Part shown: positions 28,536-36,216 of the stretch, piece after piece
How positions within the stretch are numbered: position 1 is the first letter of the stretch
Layout: every line of letters starts with the position of its first letter
Source of the DNA: Gemmatimonadota bacterium
GTDB lineage: Bacteria; Gemmatimonadota; Gemmatimonadetes; Gemmatimonadales; GWC2-71-9
Direction: 5' to 3'
DNA length: 64,000 nt
NCBI GenBank assembly: GCA_029863245.1
Contig: JAOTVV010000003.1
Coordinates: 1 to 64,000, forward strand
The notes under the pieces: generated by a model
What the model was told of the DNA's origin: nothing
What the model saw: only the letters and a program-made list of their open reading frames with translations
Database searches by the model: none
Position numbers and translations under genes: made by a program

Positions 28536-29037
28536 GCGAACGCTCTTCTGGGGCGTGGCCGGCTCGGTAGTTCTCCTCGACTTCGTGACCAAGCAGATTG
28601 CCGTGGCCACGCTCGGGCCGATGCCGACCCGCGTGCTCGATGACTGGCTGACGTTGCGGCTCGTCTACAATCCCGGTGCCGCCTTCGGTATTCACGTCGG
28701 CTCGTACTCGCGCTGGGTCTTCATGGTGCTGGCCGTGGTGGCGCTGATTGTGCTGGGATCGATGGTGCGCCACACGGCTCCCGCCCAGTGGTTTCGCCTC
28801 ACGGCCCTGGCGATGGTGTGTGGTGGTGCGGTCGGGAACCTCGTGGACCGGGTTCGATCGGTGCGCGGGGTGGTCGACTTTGTCGATGTCCAGATCGGGT
28901 CGTTCCACTGGCCCACCTTCAACGTGGCCGACATGGCAGTGAGCTGCGGTGCGATGGCGCTTGCCGCGGTGCTGTGGCAGGAGGGTCGGCACCACCACGA
29001 CGAGGCGGCGGAGCAAGCAGACCCTCAGGAGGCCTGA
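28519..29037 (+). CDS. lspA: Lipoprotein signal peptidase
   Basis: LspA (signal peptidase II) cleaves the signal peptide of diacylglyceryl-modified prolipoproteins in the inner membrane. The 172-residue protein has four hydrophobic helices and both catalytic aspartate motifs: GNLVDRVR in the third and FNVADMAVSCG in the fourth membrane segment. The early DFVTKQI and YNPGAAFGI motifs are also present. The tail is polar and histidine/glutamate-rich. The ATG at 28519 overlaps the dksA-like gene by 17 nt, and GGAAG precedes it. Substrates in this window include the M28 peptidase and the LVIVD protein. Confidence 0.95.
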   Translation: MPSGTRRTLFWGVAGSVVLLDFVTKQIAVATLGPMPTRVLDDWLTLRLVYNPGAAFGIHVGSYSRWVFMVLAVVALIVLGSMVRHTAPAQWFRLTALAMVCGGAVGNLVDRVRSVRGVVDFVDVQIGSFHWPTFNVADMAVSCGAMALAAVLWQEGRHHHDEAAEQADPQEA

Positions 29038-29041
29038 GCGC

Positions 29042-30046
29042 ATTTCGGCCATCGCGCACGCCTTTTCCATCGTCGCCGACGCCACGGAGCGGCTCGACCG
29101 CTTTCTCGCCGATCAGCTCTCGTTTTCCCGAACGCACGCCGCCCGCCTCATAGCCGACGGCCAGGTTCGGGTCAACGACGAATCTGCCCGCGCGTCACGC
29201 ACGTTGCAGCGGGGCGATCAGGTCGTCGTGGAGATTCCCGACGTGGCGCCGCCTCGACATCTGGTGCCTCGGGCCCGGGCACTCAGTGTGATCTACGAGG
29301 ACGACGCACTGGTGGTCCTCGACAAGCCGGCCGGCCTCGTCGTGCATCCCGCACCGGGACACTGGGACGATACCTTGCTCAACGCACTGGTCGCGCGCGG
29401 AACCACGCTCACCGGCGGGCAGAGCGGGCGTCCCGGCATCGTACACCGGCTGGACAAGGACACATCGGGACTGCTGGTCGTCGCGAAGACCGAGGTGGCC
29501 CACCGGGCGCTGGCCGGAGCCCTCGGACGGCGCCAGATCGAGCGACACTACGCGGCGCTCATCTGGGGGCACGTGCGCGGTCAACTCGACATCGACGCGC
29601 CGGTGGCCCGGCATCCCAAAGACCGCAAGCGGATGGCCGTGCTCGCGACTGGCCGGCGGGCCGAGTCGCGTGTTCGGCACGTCGCCCGGTTTCCAGTGTG
29701 CGACCTAGTGCATGTGGCGCTCGTCACCGGCCGCACGCATCAGATCCGCGTACACTTGGCACACGTCGGACACCCAATCGTGGGAGATCCGACCTACGGA
29801 CACGGTGGAGCGCGGCGCGTCACGGGATCGCAGCGGCCCGTGGCGGAGGCGATCGAGCGAACCACGCCGCGCCAGGCGCTGCACGCCGCATCGCTGCGGT
29901 TCATCCATCCCGTGACCGGATCGCCAGTACAGTTCCGAAGCGAATGGCCGGAGGACCTGCGAGGCGCCCTGGCCGCCGCGTCGAATGAGGAGCATTTCCT
30001 TGATCGGACGGATGCCCTCGCGTACCTTCGCTTCTTCGAGGCATGA
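29042..30046 (+). CDS. rluD: RluD-type 23S rRNA pseudouridine synthase, probable ATT start
   Basis: RluD-family enzymes isomerise uridines in 23S rRNA. An S4 domain at the N-terminus (DRFLADQLSFSRTHAARLIA) is followed by the catalytic domain with the aspartate in HRLDKDTSGLLVV, the RYAA-type motif as RHYAALIWG, and TGRTHQIRVHLAHVGHPIVG. The frame has no ATG, GTG or TTG near the conserved N-terminus. The nearest upstream starts (ATG 28949, TTG 28961) lie deep inside lspA. AGGAGG at 29027-29032 is 9 nt before an in-frame ATT at 29042, which matches the expected N-terminus (ISAIAHAFSIVADATERLDR). An AUU start, as in infC, is therefore likely. RluD acts at U1911/1915/1917 in E. coli; exact sites here are not proven. 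Confidence 0.9.
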   Translation: MSAIAHAFSIVADATERLDRFLADQLSFSRTHAARLIADGQVRVNDESARASRTLQRGDQVVVEIPDVAPPRHLVPRARALSVIYEDDALVVLDKPAGLVVHPAPGHWDDTLLNALVARGTTLTGGQSGRPGIVHRLDKDTSGLLVVAKTEVAHRALAGALGRRQIERHYAALIWGHVRGQLDIDAPVARHPKDRKRMAVLATGRRAESRVRHVARFPVCDLVHVALVTGRTHQIRVHLAHVGHPIVGDPTYGHGGARRVTGSQRPVAEAIERTTPRQALHAASLRFIHPVTGSPVQFRSEWPEDLRGALAAASNEEHFLDRTDALAYLRFFEA

Positions 30047-30047
30047 C

Positions 30048-32867
30048 ATGGACCCGGGCGGCGCTCCGTCCATGGACGACACGCACGCGGGATCCGCGGG
30101 GAGACGAGGCATCCCACCGGCCAACCAACAGTCGACCGATCGCCCCGCAGCCCTTGCCAGGCCCGTGACGGCCCTGCCCATTGACTCGTCGGCACGCGCG
30201 GCTCCCTCCGAGCGCGATCGCACCATTCTTCTGTCGCTCATCGACCGGATCGACGCGACGGACGCGGGTGCCCATAACAACCTTGGCGTTGTGCTGTACC
30301 GTCACGGGATGGTGGCCGAAGCGATCGAGCAGTTTCGTCGGGCGCTCGACGCGGATCAGGGCCTGCGGACGGCACGGCGCAATCTGGAGATCGCGTACAC
30401 CGAGTCAGGGCACTACGATCGCCAGATCGCGGCCCTGCGGGAGCGCTTGCGGAGCGACCCGGACGATCATGAAGCCCGGCGGGACCTCGCAACGGTGTAC
30501 GCCGCTCTCCGAAGGTACGATTCGGCTGTAGACGAGTTGCAGGCATTGGTGGCACGGGCGGAGCCCAAGGTCGACGTCCTCGTCGAGCTGGGGCTTGCCG
30601 AACGGGCGCTCGGCCGAGCACGGGCCGCGGCCGAATGGCTCGAGCGCGCCTGCGCCCTCGAGCCCGACCATGCGGTTGCGCGACGACACCTCGGCACAGT
30701 GCTTCACGAGCTCGGCCGCTACGAGGCCGCGCTGGGCTCGCTCCAGCACGCCGTCGACTCCGACCCAAACGATCCCGAGGCCCACTACCAGCTCGCCTTC
30801 GCGCTCGGGGACCTCGGTCGCCACGAAGAGGCCAACGAGGCCACTCGGCGCGCCATTCAACTGAGCCCACTCATCGGTCGGCCGTCCGCCCACCTCTCGC
30901 TCGAGGCCGCCCCCACGCGGTCGGCGTTCGGAACGGGCGAGTTCGAGCGACGTCCCAGCGCCGCCCTGGCGCACTACAATCTGGGTTTGGGGTTCCGCCG
31001 CCGCGGGCTGTACCTCGAAGCGCTGCGCGAATTCCGGTTGGCGCTGGAGGAGGGTGACGATCGCAATCTGGTCCTGCCTGCGGCGGCGTCGGTACACCTC
31101 CTGCGGCGCGACCACGCCGCCGCGCTCGAGCTATACGAGCAGCTCGTCGAGGAGTTGCCCGGTCCCGCCAAGCTGTGGAATGAGCGCGGGGTCGTCTTGC
31201 ACCAGCTCGGCAGGTTCGACGAGGCCCTGGCGTCCTACAGCCGGGCGGCGGACCTGGCGGAGGCCCAGCTCTTTGCCCACAACAACGCGGGCGTGGCCTA
31301 CATCCATCTGGGCCGCAATGCCGAGGCCGTCCAGGCCTTTCACCGCGCCATGCAGGCCGACCCCGCGGCCGTCCTCCCGCGGGCAAACCTTGGCCTGCTC
31401 CTGCTCAAACTTCGCCAGTTCGAGTATGCCATGGACGCGTTCCGCGGCGCCCTCGAGCACGAGCCCGGCAGCCCGGCGGCGTGGAATGGCGTGGGCCTCG
31501 TGTTGACGGAACTGGGACGGCAGGACGACGCGCGCAACGCGTTTGCGCGCGCGTTGGACGCCGATCCCGACGATGCGGAAGCCCACTATGGCCTGAGCTT
31601 CGCGCTCTCGCGGCTCGGTGAGTACGAAGAAGCGTTGCTCGAGGTGACGAGGGCGCAGACGCTGAATCCGTATTACCAGCCCGGCCGTTTCCGGCTCGCC
31701 ATCGACCTCATGAGGGAGGACCCCAGCCTGGTCATCCTGCCCGAGATCGCGGCTGACGTGTCGGCCGGGCTCGGCCGCGAAGGCTTCGCGTTCGAAGCTG
31801 GACTGCTGGACGACCTGTTCTCGGATCTGGACGGGCGCGGCACACGGCCAGCCGGCCTGCCCGATTCCCCGTACCGGCGCGCCAGGGCGCTCGCCGCCGA
31901 GGGCGACCTCGAGGAGGCGACGGACGTGGCGCGCGAGGGGTTGGCGACCGGCCACGATCCGATCGAAGGGAACGCCCTTCTCGGCGAGCTGTTCGCACGC
32001 CGCGGCCTGTATGGCGAGTCCCTGGAGCGCTACCGAGTCGCGAGGGAGGCGGCCCCGCATCGCCCGGACTTTCGACTGGGCGAGATCCGGCAACTGTTGG
32101 CACTCGGCAAGTCCGGCGTAGCGTTGGGCGAGGCCGTGACCCTCGCCGCGGACCACCCCGGGGAGATTGAGGCGCTCGGGACGCTGGCAGAGGCCCGGCT
32201 CGCCATGGGCCAGCCGGCGAAGGCGCTCGAAGCCCTGCGAGAGGCGCGGGCCCGAGCCCCGCAGAGGGCGGATCTGCTGAAGCTCGAGGGAGACATCCGG
32301 TTCGCACTCGGGGCTTTCCGCGAGGCCAGTGCTGCCTACCGCGGTGCGCTGCAGCTCGAGCCATCCGCCGTGTCGGCGTGGATCGGGCTCGGCCGCACGT
32401 GCGAGCGGCTCGAGGATGTCACCACCGCCGAGGCCGCGTACCGACGGGGCCTCGCGGCGGACCGCCAGTCGGTCGAGGCACTGCTCGCCCTCGCCGACCT
32501 CCATCGCCGTGTCGGCGACCCAGCGCGCGCGGTGAATCTCCTGGCCGATCTCCTGTCCCGGCATCCCTCCAACGTCGAGGCGTTGGCAGCGCTCGGCCGG
32601 GCATTGCTGGACGACGGTCGGCCGGAACAGGCCCTGCATGCGTTCGAGCGTCTCTTGGCCTACGACCGCACCAACGTGCGTGCCTTCTTCCTCTCGGCAG
32701 TAGCCGAGGCCCGGCTGCATCGGTTCCGGGAAGCGGTGCGGTGTTGGGAGCGCGTGATCGAGCTCGATCCGGACGGTCCGGCGGCAACCCGCGCCCGGGC
32801 CTTTGCCGCCACGGCACTCGACCTGACGCAGATCTTCCCGGCGGAGGACCCATCGGATGGCGATTGA
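30048..32867 (+). CDS. Large TPR-repeat protein (939 residues)
   Basis: A cytoplasmic scaffold-type protein made almost wholly of tetratricopeptide repeats. The start chosen is the ATG at 30048, one base beyond the rluD stop; earlier and later in-frame ATGs exist. After a disordered head of about 60 residues, repeats of about 34 residues run through most of the chain, for example AHNNLGVVLYRHGMVAEAIE, AHYQLAFALGDLGRHEEANE and SAWIGLGRTCERLEDVTTAE. At least a dozen are visible, with a less regular linker around residues 560-610. No signal peptide, enzyme site or membrane segment is seen. It opens the accessory module and overlaps the DUF4388 gene by 11 nt. It probably binds several partner proteins. 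Confidence 0.85.
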   Translation: MDPGGAPSMDDTHAGSAGRRGIPPANQQSTDRPAALARPVTALPIDSSARAAPSERDRTILLSLIDRIDATDAGAHNNLGVVLYRHGMVAEAIEQFRRALDADQGLRTARRNLEIAYTESGHYDRQIAALRERLRSDPDDHEARRDLATVYAALRRYDSAVDELQALVARAEPKVDVLVELGLAERALGRARAAAEWLERACALEPDHAVARRHLGTVLHELGRYEAALGSLQHAVDSDPNDPEAHYQLAFALGDLGRHEEANEATRRAIQLSPLIGRPSAHLSLEAAPTRSAFGTGEFERRPSAALAHYNLGLGFRRRGLYLEALREFRLALEEGDDRNLVLPAAASVHLLRRDHAAALELYEQLVEELPGPAKLWNERGVVLHQLGRFDEALASYSRAADLAEAQLFAHNNAGVAYIHLGRNAEAVQAFHRAMQADPAAVLPRANLGLLLLKLRQFEYAMDAFRGALEHEPGSPAAWNGVGLVLTELGRQDDARNAFARALDADPDDAEAHYGLSFALSRLGEYEEALLEVTRAQTLNPYYQPGRFRLAIDLMREDPSLVILPEIAADVSAGLGREGFAFEAGLLDDLFSDLDGRGTRPAGLPDSPYRRARALAAEGDLEEATDVAREGLATGHDPIEGNALLGELFARRGLYGESLERYRVAREAAPHRPDFRLGEIRQLLALGKSGVALGEAVTLAADHPGEIEALGTLAEARLAMGQPAKALEALREARARAPQRADLLKLEGDIRFALGAFREASAAYRGALQLEPSAVSAWIGLGRTCERLEDVTTAEAAYRRGLAADRQSVEALLALADLHRRVGDPARAVNLLADLLSRHPSNVEALAALGRALLDDGRPEQALHAFERLLAYDRTNVRAFFLSAVAEARLHRFREAVRCWERVIELDPDGPAATRARAFAATALDLTQIFPAEDPSDGD

Positions 32868-34008
32868 GGGGCCGCTACGCGAGCTCAGTATCCACGACGT
32901 GTTCCAGCTCCTCGACCTGAGCAGGGAGACCGGCGTGGTCACGGTCTCGTCCCGGGTACGACAGAATCGGGGATCGGTGTACTTCGAGCAGGGGGCGATC
33001 GTTCACGCGCGCATCGACAGCAACCCGCACCCGTTGGGCGCCGTTCTACTCAGGGCCGGGAAGGTGACCGAAGCGGACCTCCAGCGGGCCGCGGGCATGC
33101 AGCAGCGCGGCGACAAGCGTCGGCTCGGCGAGATCCTCGTGGCCATCGGGAGCCTGAGCCGACGCGACCTGGATCGGCAGGTCCGCTTGCAGATCGAGGA
33201 GGTGGTCTTCGAGATCATGAGTTGGCGCGAAGGGTACTTTTCGTTCCTCGAAGGTCCGCTCACGGACATCGCCGCGGAGGCCACTGTCCGGATCCCGACC
33301 GGTTTGTTGTTGCTCGAAGCGACCAGACGGATCGATGAGTGGTCGCGGATTGCCGCGCGAGTGCCGCACACGGGAATCGTGCCGGTGCTGGCCCCCGCCA
33401 ACGCGGAGGGTAGTCGACTGGAGCTGCTCGCTGCGGAGTGGGAGCTGCTTGCCGTCGTGAACGGCGAGCGCGATCTTCGCGCGATCGGTGAGCTGTTGGG
33501 ACGGTCGGAATTCGATATTGCGCGCACCGCGTTCGGTTTGGAGAGTGCCGGACTCATTCAACTCGTGGACCAGTCGGACGCTGCGGGCTGGACCGGAGAC
33601 GCCGGCCCCGATTTCGAATCCCTGCTCGAGCGTGCCGTGACCGCGCTGGAGGCCGGCGACGTCGAGGGGGCCGAACATTGGGCGAAAGCGGCACGCGCGC
33701 GGTTTCCCGATGAGCCGATGGCGCTGGTGGTTGCGGGGCGGGCGCAGCTGCTGTCTGGGCGCCCGGCGGAGGCCGAACAAGAGTTTCGGAGGGCGCTGAA
33801 GCTGGACCCGCTGATCATGGACGCCCATCGACTGCTCGGAGACGCGCTGGTGCGCCTGGGGCGGCTGGCCGAAGCCGTGGACTGGTGGAACCGCTGGCTG
33901 ACCCTGGCCTCACATTCCGAGGAGCACGCCGAGGAGGCTCGGCTCGTGCAGGATGCGGTGCGTTCTGCGGGCTCGCTCGCTCGCTTCCTCGAGGTGGCGC
34001 GTGGTTAG
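32857..34008 (+). CDS. DUF4388 (PATAN-like) and TPR protein
   Basis: A 383-residue cytoplasmic protein. The first 150 residues form a DUF4388 domain: MAIEGPLRELSIHDVFQLLD, GVVTVSSRVRQNRGSVYFEQ, GAIVHARID and the winged-helix-like LGEILVAIGSLSRRDLDRQV. A second DUF4388-type helical part follows to about residue 235 (ERDLRAIGELLGRSEFDIAR). TPR-like repeats occupy the last 130 residues. DUF4388 is related to the PATAN domain of gliding and phototaxis regulators and is often found with roadblock and MglA-type proteins; it has no known catalysis. It overlaps the upstream TPR gene by 11 nt and the downstream gene by 8 nt. A paralogue lies at 38165-39784. Confidence 0.85.
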   Translation: MAIEGPLRELSIHDVFQLLDLSRETGVVTVSSRVRQNRGSVYFEQGAIVHARIDSNPHPLGAVLLRAGKVTEADLQRAAGMQQRGDKRRLGEILVAIGSLSRRDLDRQVRLQIEEVVFEIMSWREGYFSFLEGPLTDIAAEATVRIPTGLLLLEATRRIDEWSRIAARVPHTGIVPVLAPANAEGSRLELLAAEWELLAVVNGERDLRAIGELLGRSEFDIARTAFGLESAGLIQLVDQSDAAGWTGDAGPDFESLLERAVTALEAGDVEGAEHWAKAARARFPDEPMALVVAGRAQLLSGRPAEAEQEFRRALKLDPLIMDAHRLLGDALVRLGRLAEAVDWWNRWLTLASHSEEHAEEARLVQDAVRSAGSLARFLEVARG

Positions 34009-34795
34009 AGAGCTCCAGGCGATGGCTGCGCTTTTCGAGCGAGATCCGGGGAGCCTCGTGTTCCTGGAACTTGGCGAAGAGTTGCGGCGAATGGGCAGAC
34101 TCGAGTCGGGGGTGCGGGTGGCGCTTACGGGTCTGGAGTGGCATCCGAGCCTCGCGGAGGCCCACGACCTCTACGCTCGCATCCTCGTCGACATTGGTGA
34201 TCTGGATCGGGCTCGCGAGGTGTGGATGCGGGTCCTGGAGCGGCATCCGCGGCATGTCGGGGCGCTCAAGGGCCTGGGGTTCCTCTCCTTCTGGGACGGT
34301 GACGTCGACACGGCCCTGGACCGGCTCGAAACGGCACTGGGGGTGGATCCGACCGACTACACGGTCGTGCAGGCCCTGATGACGGTCCGCGCGGCGGTGG
34401 AAGCGTCGGAGCCCGCCTCGGAGGAAGTGGCGGTCGATTCGGTATTCGGCGGCTTCGAGGGAGCGGACGAGGGGATGCTGCTCGTCAGTGATCGCGGTCG
34501 AGTGCTGGGCGGTCGGTTACGCGGCCGCGATGCAGAGGATGTGTCGGAGGAAGCCGCGGCATACTTGTCGGGTGCGGCGCAGGAGGCGGAGCGCACGTCC
34601 CGGATGCTCGGCCTGGGCGCGTGGCGCTGGATGGTGGCAGAGGCCGCGGACGGGAACGTGCACGTCAGCAGCCCGGACCCGGAAACGCTGCTGCTCGTGG
34701 TGCGCGATCGGAGTGTGCCGGCGGGGCGACTGGCTGTCGTGGCCGAGCGCGCAGGCCATGCGGCGCGTTCCTGGCTCGAGACAAGCCGACCGTGA
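34001..34795 (+). CDS. TPR protein with C-terminal roadblock/LC7-like domain
   Basis: A 264-residue protein starting with GTG at 34001, with GAGGTG 4 nt ahead. The first 125 residues hold TPR-type helices (LVFLELGEELRRMGRLESGV, AHDLYARILVDIGDLDRARE). The C-terminal part from about residue 150 (EGMLLVSDRGRVLGGRLRGR) reads as a roadblock/LC7 alpha/beta fold: a strand pair, a long helix, then LLLVVRDRSVPAGRLAVVAE. Roadblock proteins act as GTPase partners or activators (for example MglB for MglA). It overlaps both neighbours. The fusion of TPR to roadblock is unusual. The roadblock call rests on pattern and context. Confidence 0.65.
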   Translation: MVRELQAMAALFERDPGSLVFLELGEELRRMGRLESGVRVALTGLEWHPSLAEAHDLYARILVDIGDLDRAREVWMRVLERHPRHVGALKGLGFLSFWDGDVDTALDRLETALGVDPTDYTVVQALMTVRAAVEASEPASEEVAVDSVFGGFEGADEGMLLVSDRGRVLGGRLRGRDAEDVSEEAAAYLSGAAQEAERTSRMLGLGAWRWMVAEAADGNVHVSSPDPETLLLVVRDRSVPAGRLAVVAERAGHAARSWLETSRP

Positions 34796-35142
34796 CGCAC
34801 CCGTACGTTCGGCTCCTGGAACAGATCACCCGGGTCGGCGGGGTTCGCGGCGCGATGCTCGTCGTGGCCGACGATGGGCTGGTGGTGGCCGAGTCGCTGA
34901 TGGTGGGCATTCGCGGGGCGGCGATCGCGGCATTGGCTGCGAGCCTCACGCGCCGCTTTGCCATGGTCACGAAGACGAGCACAGTCGGCGAACTCGGCTT
35001 TCTCCACCTCCAGGGTGAGGACGGCACGTTGGCGATCGTTCCCGCGCCAACCGGGGTGTTGGTGGTTGCCGTCGGTGGGTCGGACATGAATGTCGGACTT
35101 GCCCGCCTTGAGATGCTTCGGATCGCGGAGGTCGCGCGGTGA
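34792..35142 (+). CDS. Roadblock/LC7 protein
   Basis: A 116-residue single-domain protein beginning with GTG in the upstream stop (GTGA). The fold pattern is that of roadblock/LC7: an N-terminal helix (HPYVRLLEQITRVGGVRGAM), the strand-turn-strand LVVADDGLVVAESL, a helix with IRGAAIAALAASLTRRFAMV, and two C-terminal strands (LAIVPAPTGVLVVAVGG). Such proteins form homo- or heterodimers that sit on small Ras-like GTPases. The neighbours on each side are also roadblock-like and an MglA GTPase follows 470 nt downstream, so this is a likely GTPase regulator. Confidence 0.85.
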   Translation: MTHPYVRLLEQITRVGGVRGAMLVVADDGLVVAESLMVGIRGAAIAALAASLTRRFAMVTKTSTVGELGFLHLQGEDGTLAIVPAPTGVLVVAVGGSDMNVGLARLEMLRIAEVAR

Positions 35143-35612
35143 GACGGACGCGGGCGGTCGAGGCATGGACGGTTGAGCCGCTGGATCGGTTCGTGGGCGA
35201 AACGGGGGCGCGGCTCACGTTGCTCATGACTCCGGCTGGGCAGGTGCTCGCGCAGCAGGGTTTCACGCGGGCGGTGGACGTGATGGCGTCGGCGGCGCTG
35301 GGTGCGGCGATCTTCTCCTCGACCGGCGCGATCGCTCGGATGCTCGGGGAGCGGGAGTTCCGGGCCTTGAATCACCAGGGGCGCCAGTACGGCGTGTTCC
35401 TCGGCGCCCTCGATGCGCCTCGGGGAAAGCTGCTGGTGCTCGTCGTATACGGGCCGGATTCGTCCCTGGGGCTCGTCCAGCTATTCTTCGCCGATTTGGC
35501 CGAGCAGCTCGTGGTGGCGGCCCCGGAGCCTGAGGAGCGGCACGGGCCCATCCTGGCGGCTGATTTTGAGCGCGAGCTGGACGAGAGTCTCGCGAGCCTC
35601 TTCGGACGGTGA
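35139..35612 (+). CDS. Roadblock/LC7-like protein with acidic tail
   Basis: A 157-residue protein, GTG start overlapping the previous stop. The central part follows the roadblock order: LTLLMTPAGQVLAQQGFTRA, then VMASAALGAAIFSSTGAIARM as the main helix, then LLVLVVYGPDSSLGLVQLFF. The C-terminal 35 residues are acidic and helical (PEPEERHGPILAADFERELD), which the 116-residue neighbour lacks. It ends 4 nt before the mglA GTG, an arrangement like that of mglB-mglA in myxobacteria, making it the best candidate for the direct GTPase partner. Confidence 0.8.
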   Translation: MRRTRAVEAWTVEPLDRFVGETGARLTLLMTPAGQVLAQQGFTRAVDVMASAALGAAIFSSTGAIARMLGEREFRALNHQGRQYGVFLGALDAPRGKLLVLVVYGPDSSLGLVQLFFADLAEQLVVAAPEPEERHGPILAADFERELDESLASLFGR

Positions 35613-35616
35613 CGAC

Positions 35617-36216
35617 GTGTCGCTAGTCAACTTCACGACCCGCGAGATCACCTGCAAGATCGTCTACTACGGACCGGGGCGGTCCGGAAAGACGACCAAT
35701 CTGCAATACATCTATGGGCGGGTCCCCGACGACCGTCGGGGTCGTATGGTCTCGCTCGCCACCGAAACCGAGCGGACGCTGTTCTTCGACTTCCTGCCGC
35801 TCGAGCTCGGAACCATCTCGGGCTTCACCACCCGGTTTCACCTCTACACGGTTCCGGGCCAGGTATACTACAATTCCACGCGCAAGTTGGTGCTTCAGGG
35901 CGCTGACGGAGTGGTCTTCGTCGCCGACAGTCAGGTTCGGCAATTGGACGAGAACATCGAGAGTCTGCAGAACCTGCAGTCGAACCTCATCGAGATGGAT
36001 GACGATATGCGCTCCATGCCTCTCGTGCTGCAGTACAATAAGCAGGATTTGCCGCCGCAGCTGATTCTCCGCCCACCGGAGCTGGACGAGGCGCTGAACT
36101 TCTGGGGGTTGCCGTCGTTCCCGTCGGATGCGCTACGCGGGCTGGGCGTGTTCGAGACGCTCAAGGCGATCTCGGAACGGGTGCTTCGCAAGCTCAGCGA
36201 GGAGGCGTCGCAGTGA
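35617..36216 (+). CDS. mglA: MglA-type Ras-like GTPase
   Basis: MglA is a small cytoplasmic GTPase that sets front-rear polarity in gliding bacteria and controls other polar processes elsewhere. The 199-residue protein shows the P-loop GPGRSGKTT at 19-27, the MglA-type G3 motif TVPGQ at 78-82 (Thr replaces the usual Asp of Ras), and the base-recognition motif NKQD at 141-144. The conserved start FTTREITCKIVYYGPGRSGK is almost identical to the family pattern. It begins with GTG at 35617, 4 nt after the roadblock gene, and overlaps the dual-DnaA gene by 4 nt. No gliding-machinery gene is seen in this window, so the output is unknown. Confidence 0.95.
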   Translation: MSLVNFTTREITCKIVYYGPGRSGKTTNLQYIYGRVPDDRRGRMVSLATETERTLFFDFLPLELGTISGFTTRFHLYTVPGQVYYNSTRKLVLQGADGVVFVADSQVRQLDENIESLQNLQSNLIEMDDDMRSMPLVLQYNKQDLPPQLILRPPELDEALNFWGLPSFPSDALRGLGVFETLKAISERVLRKLSEEASQ

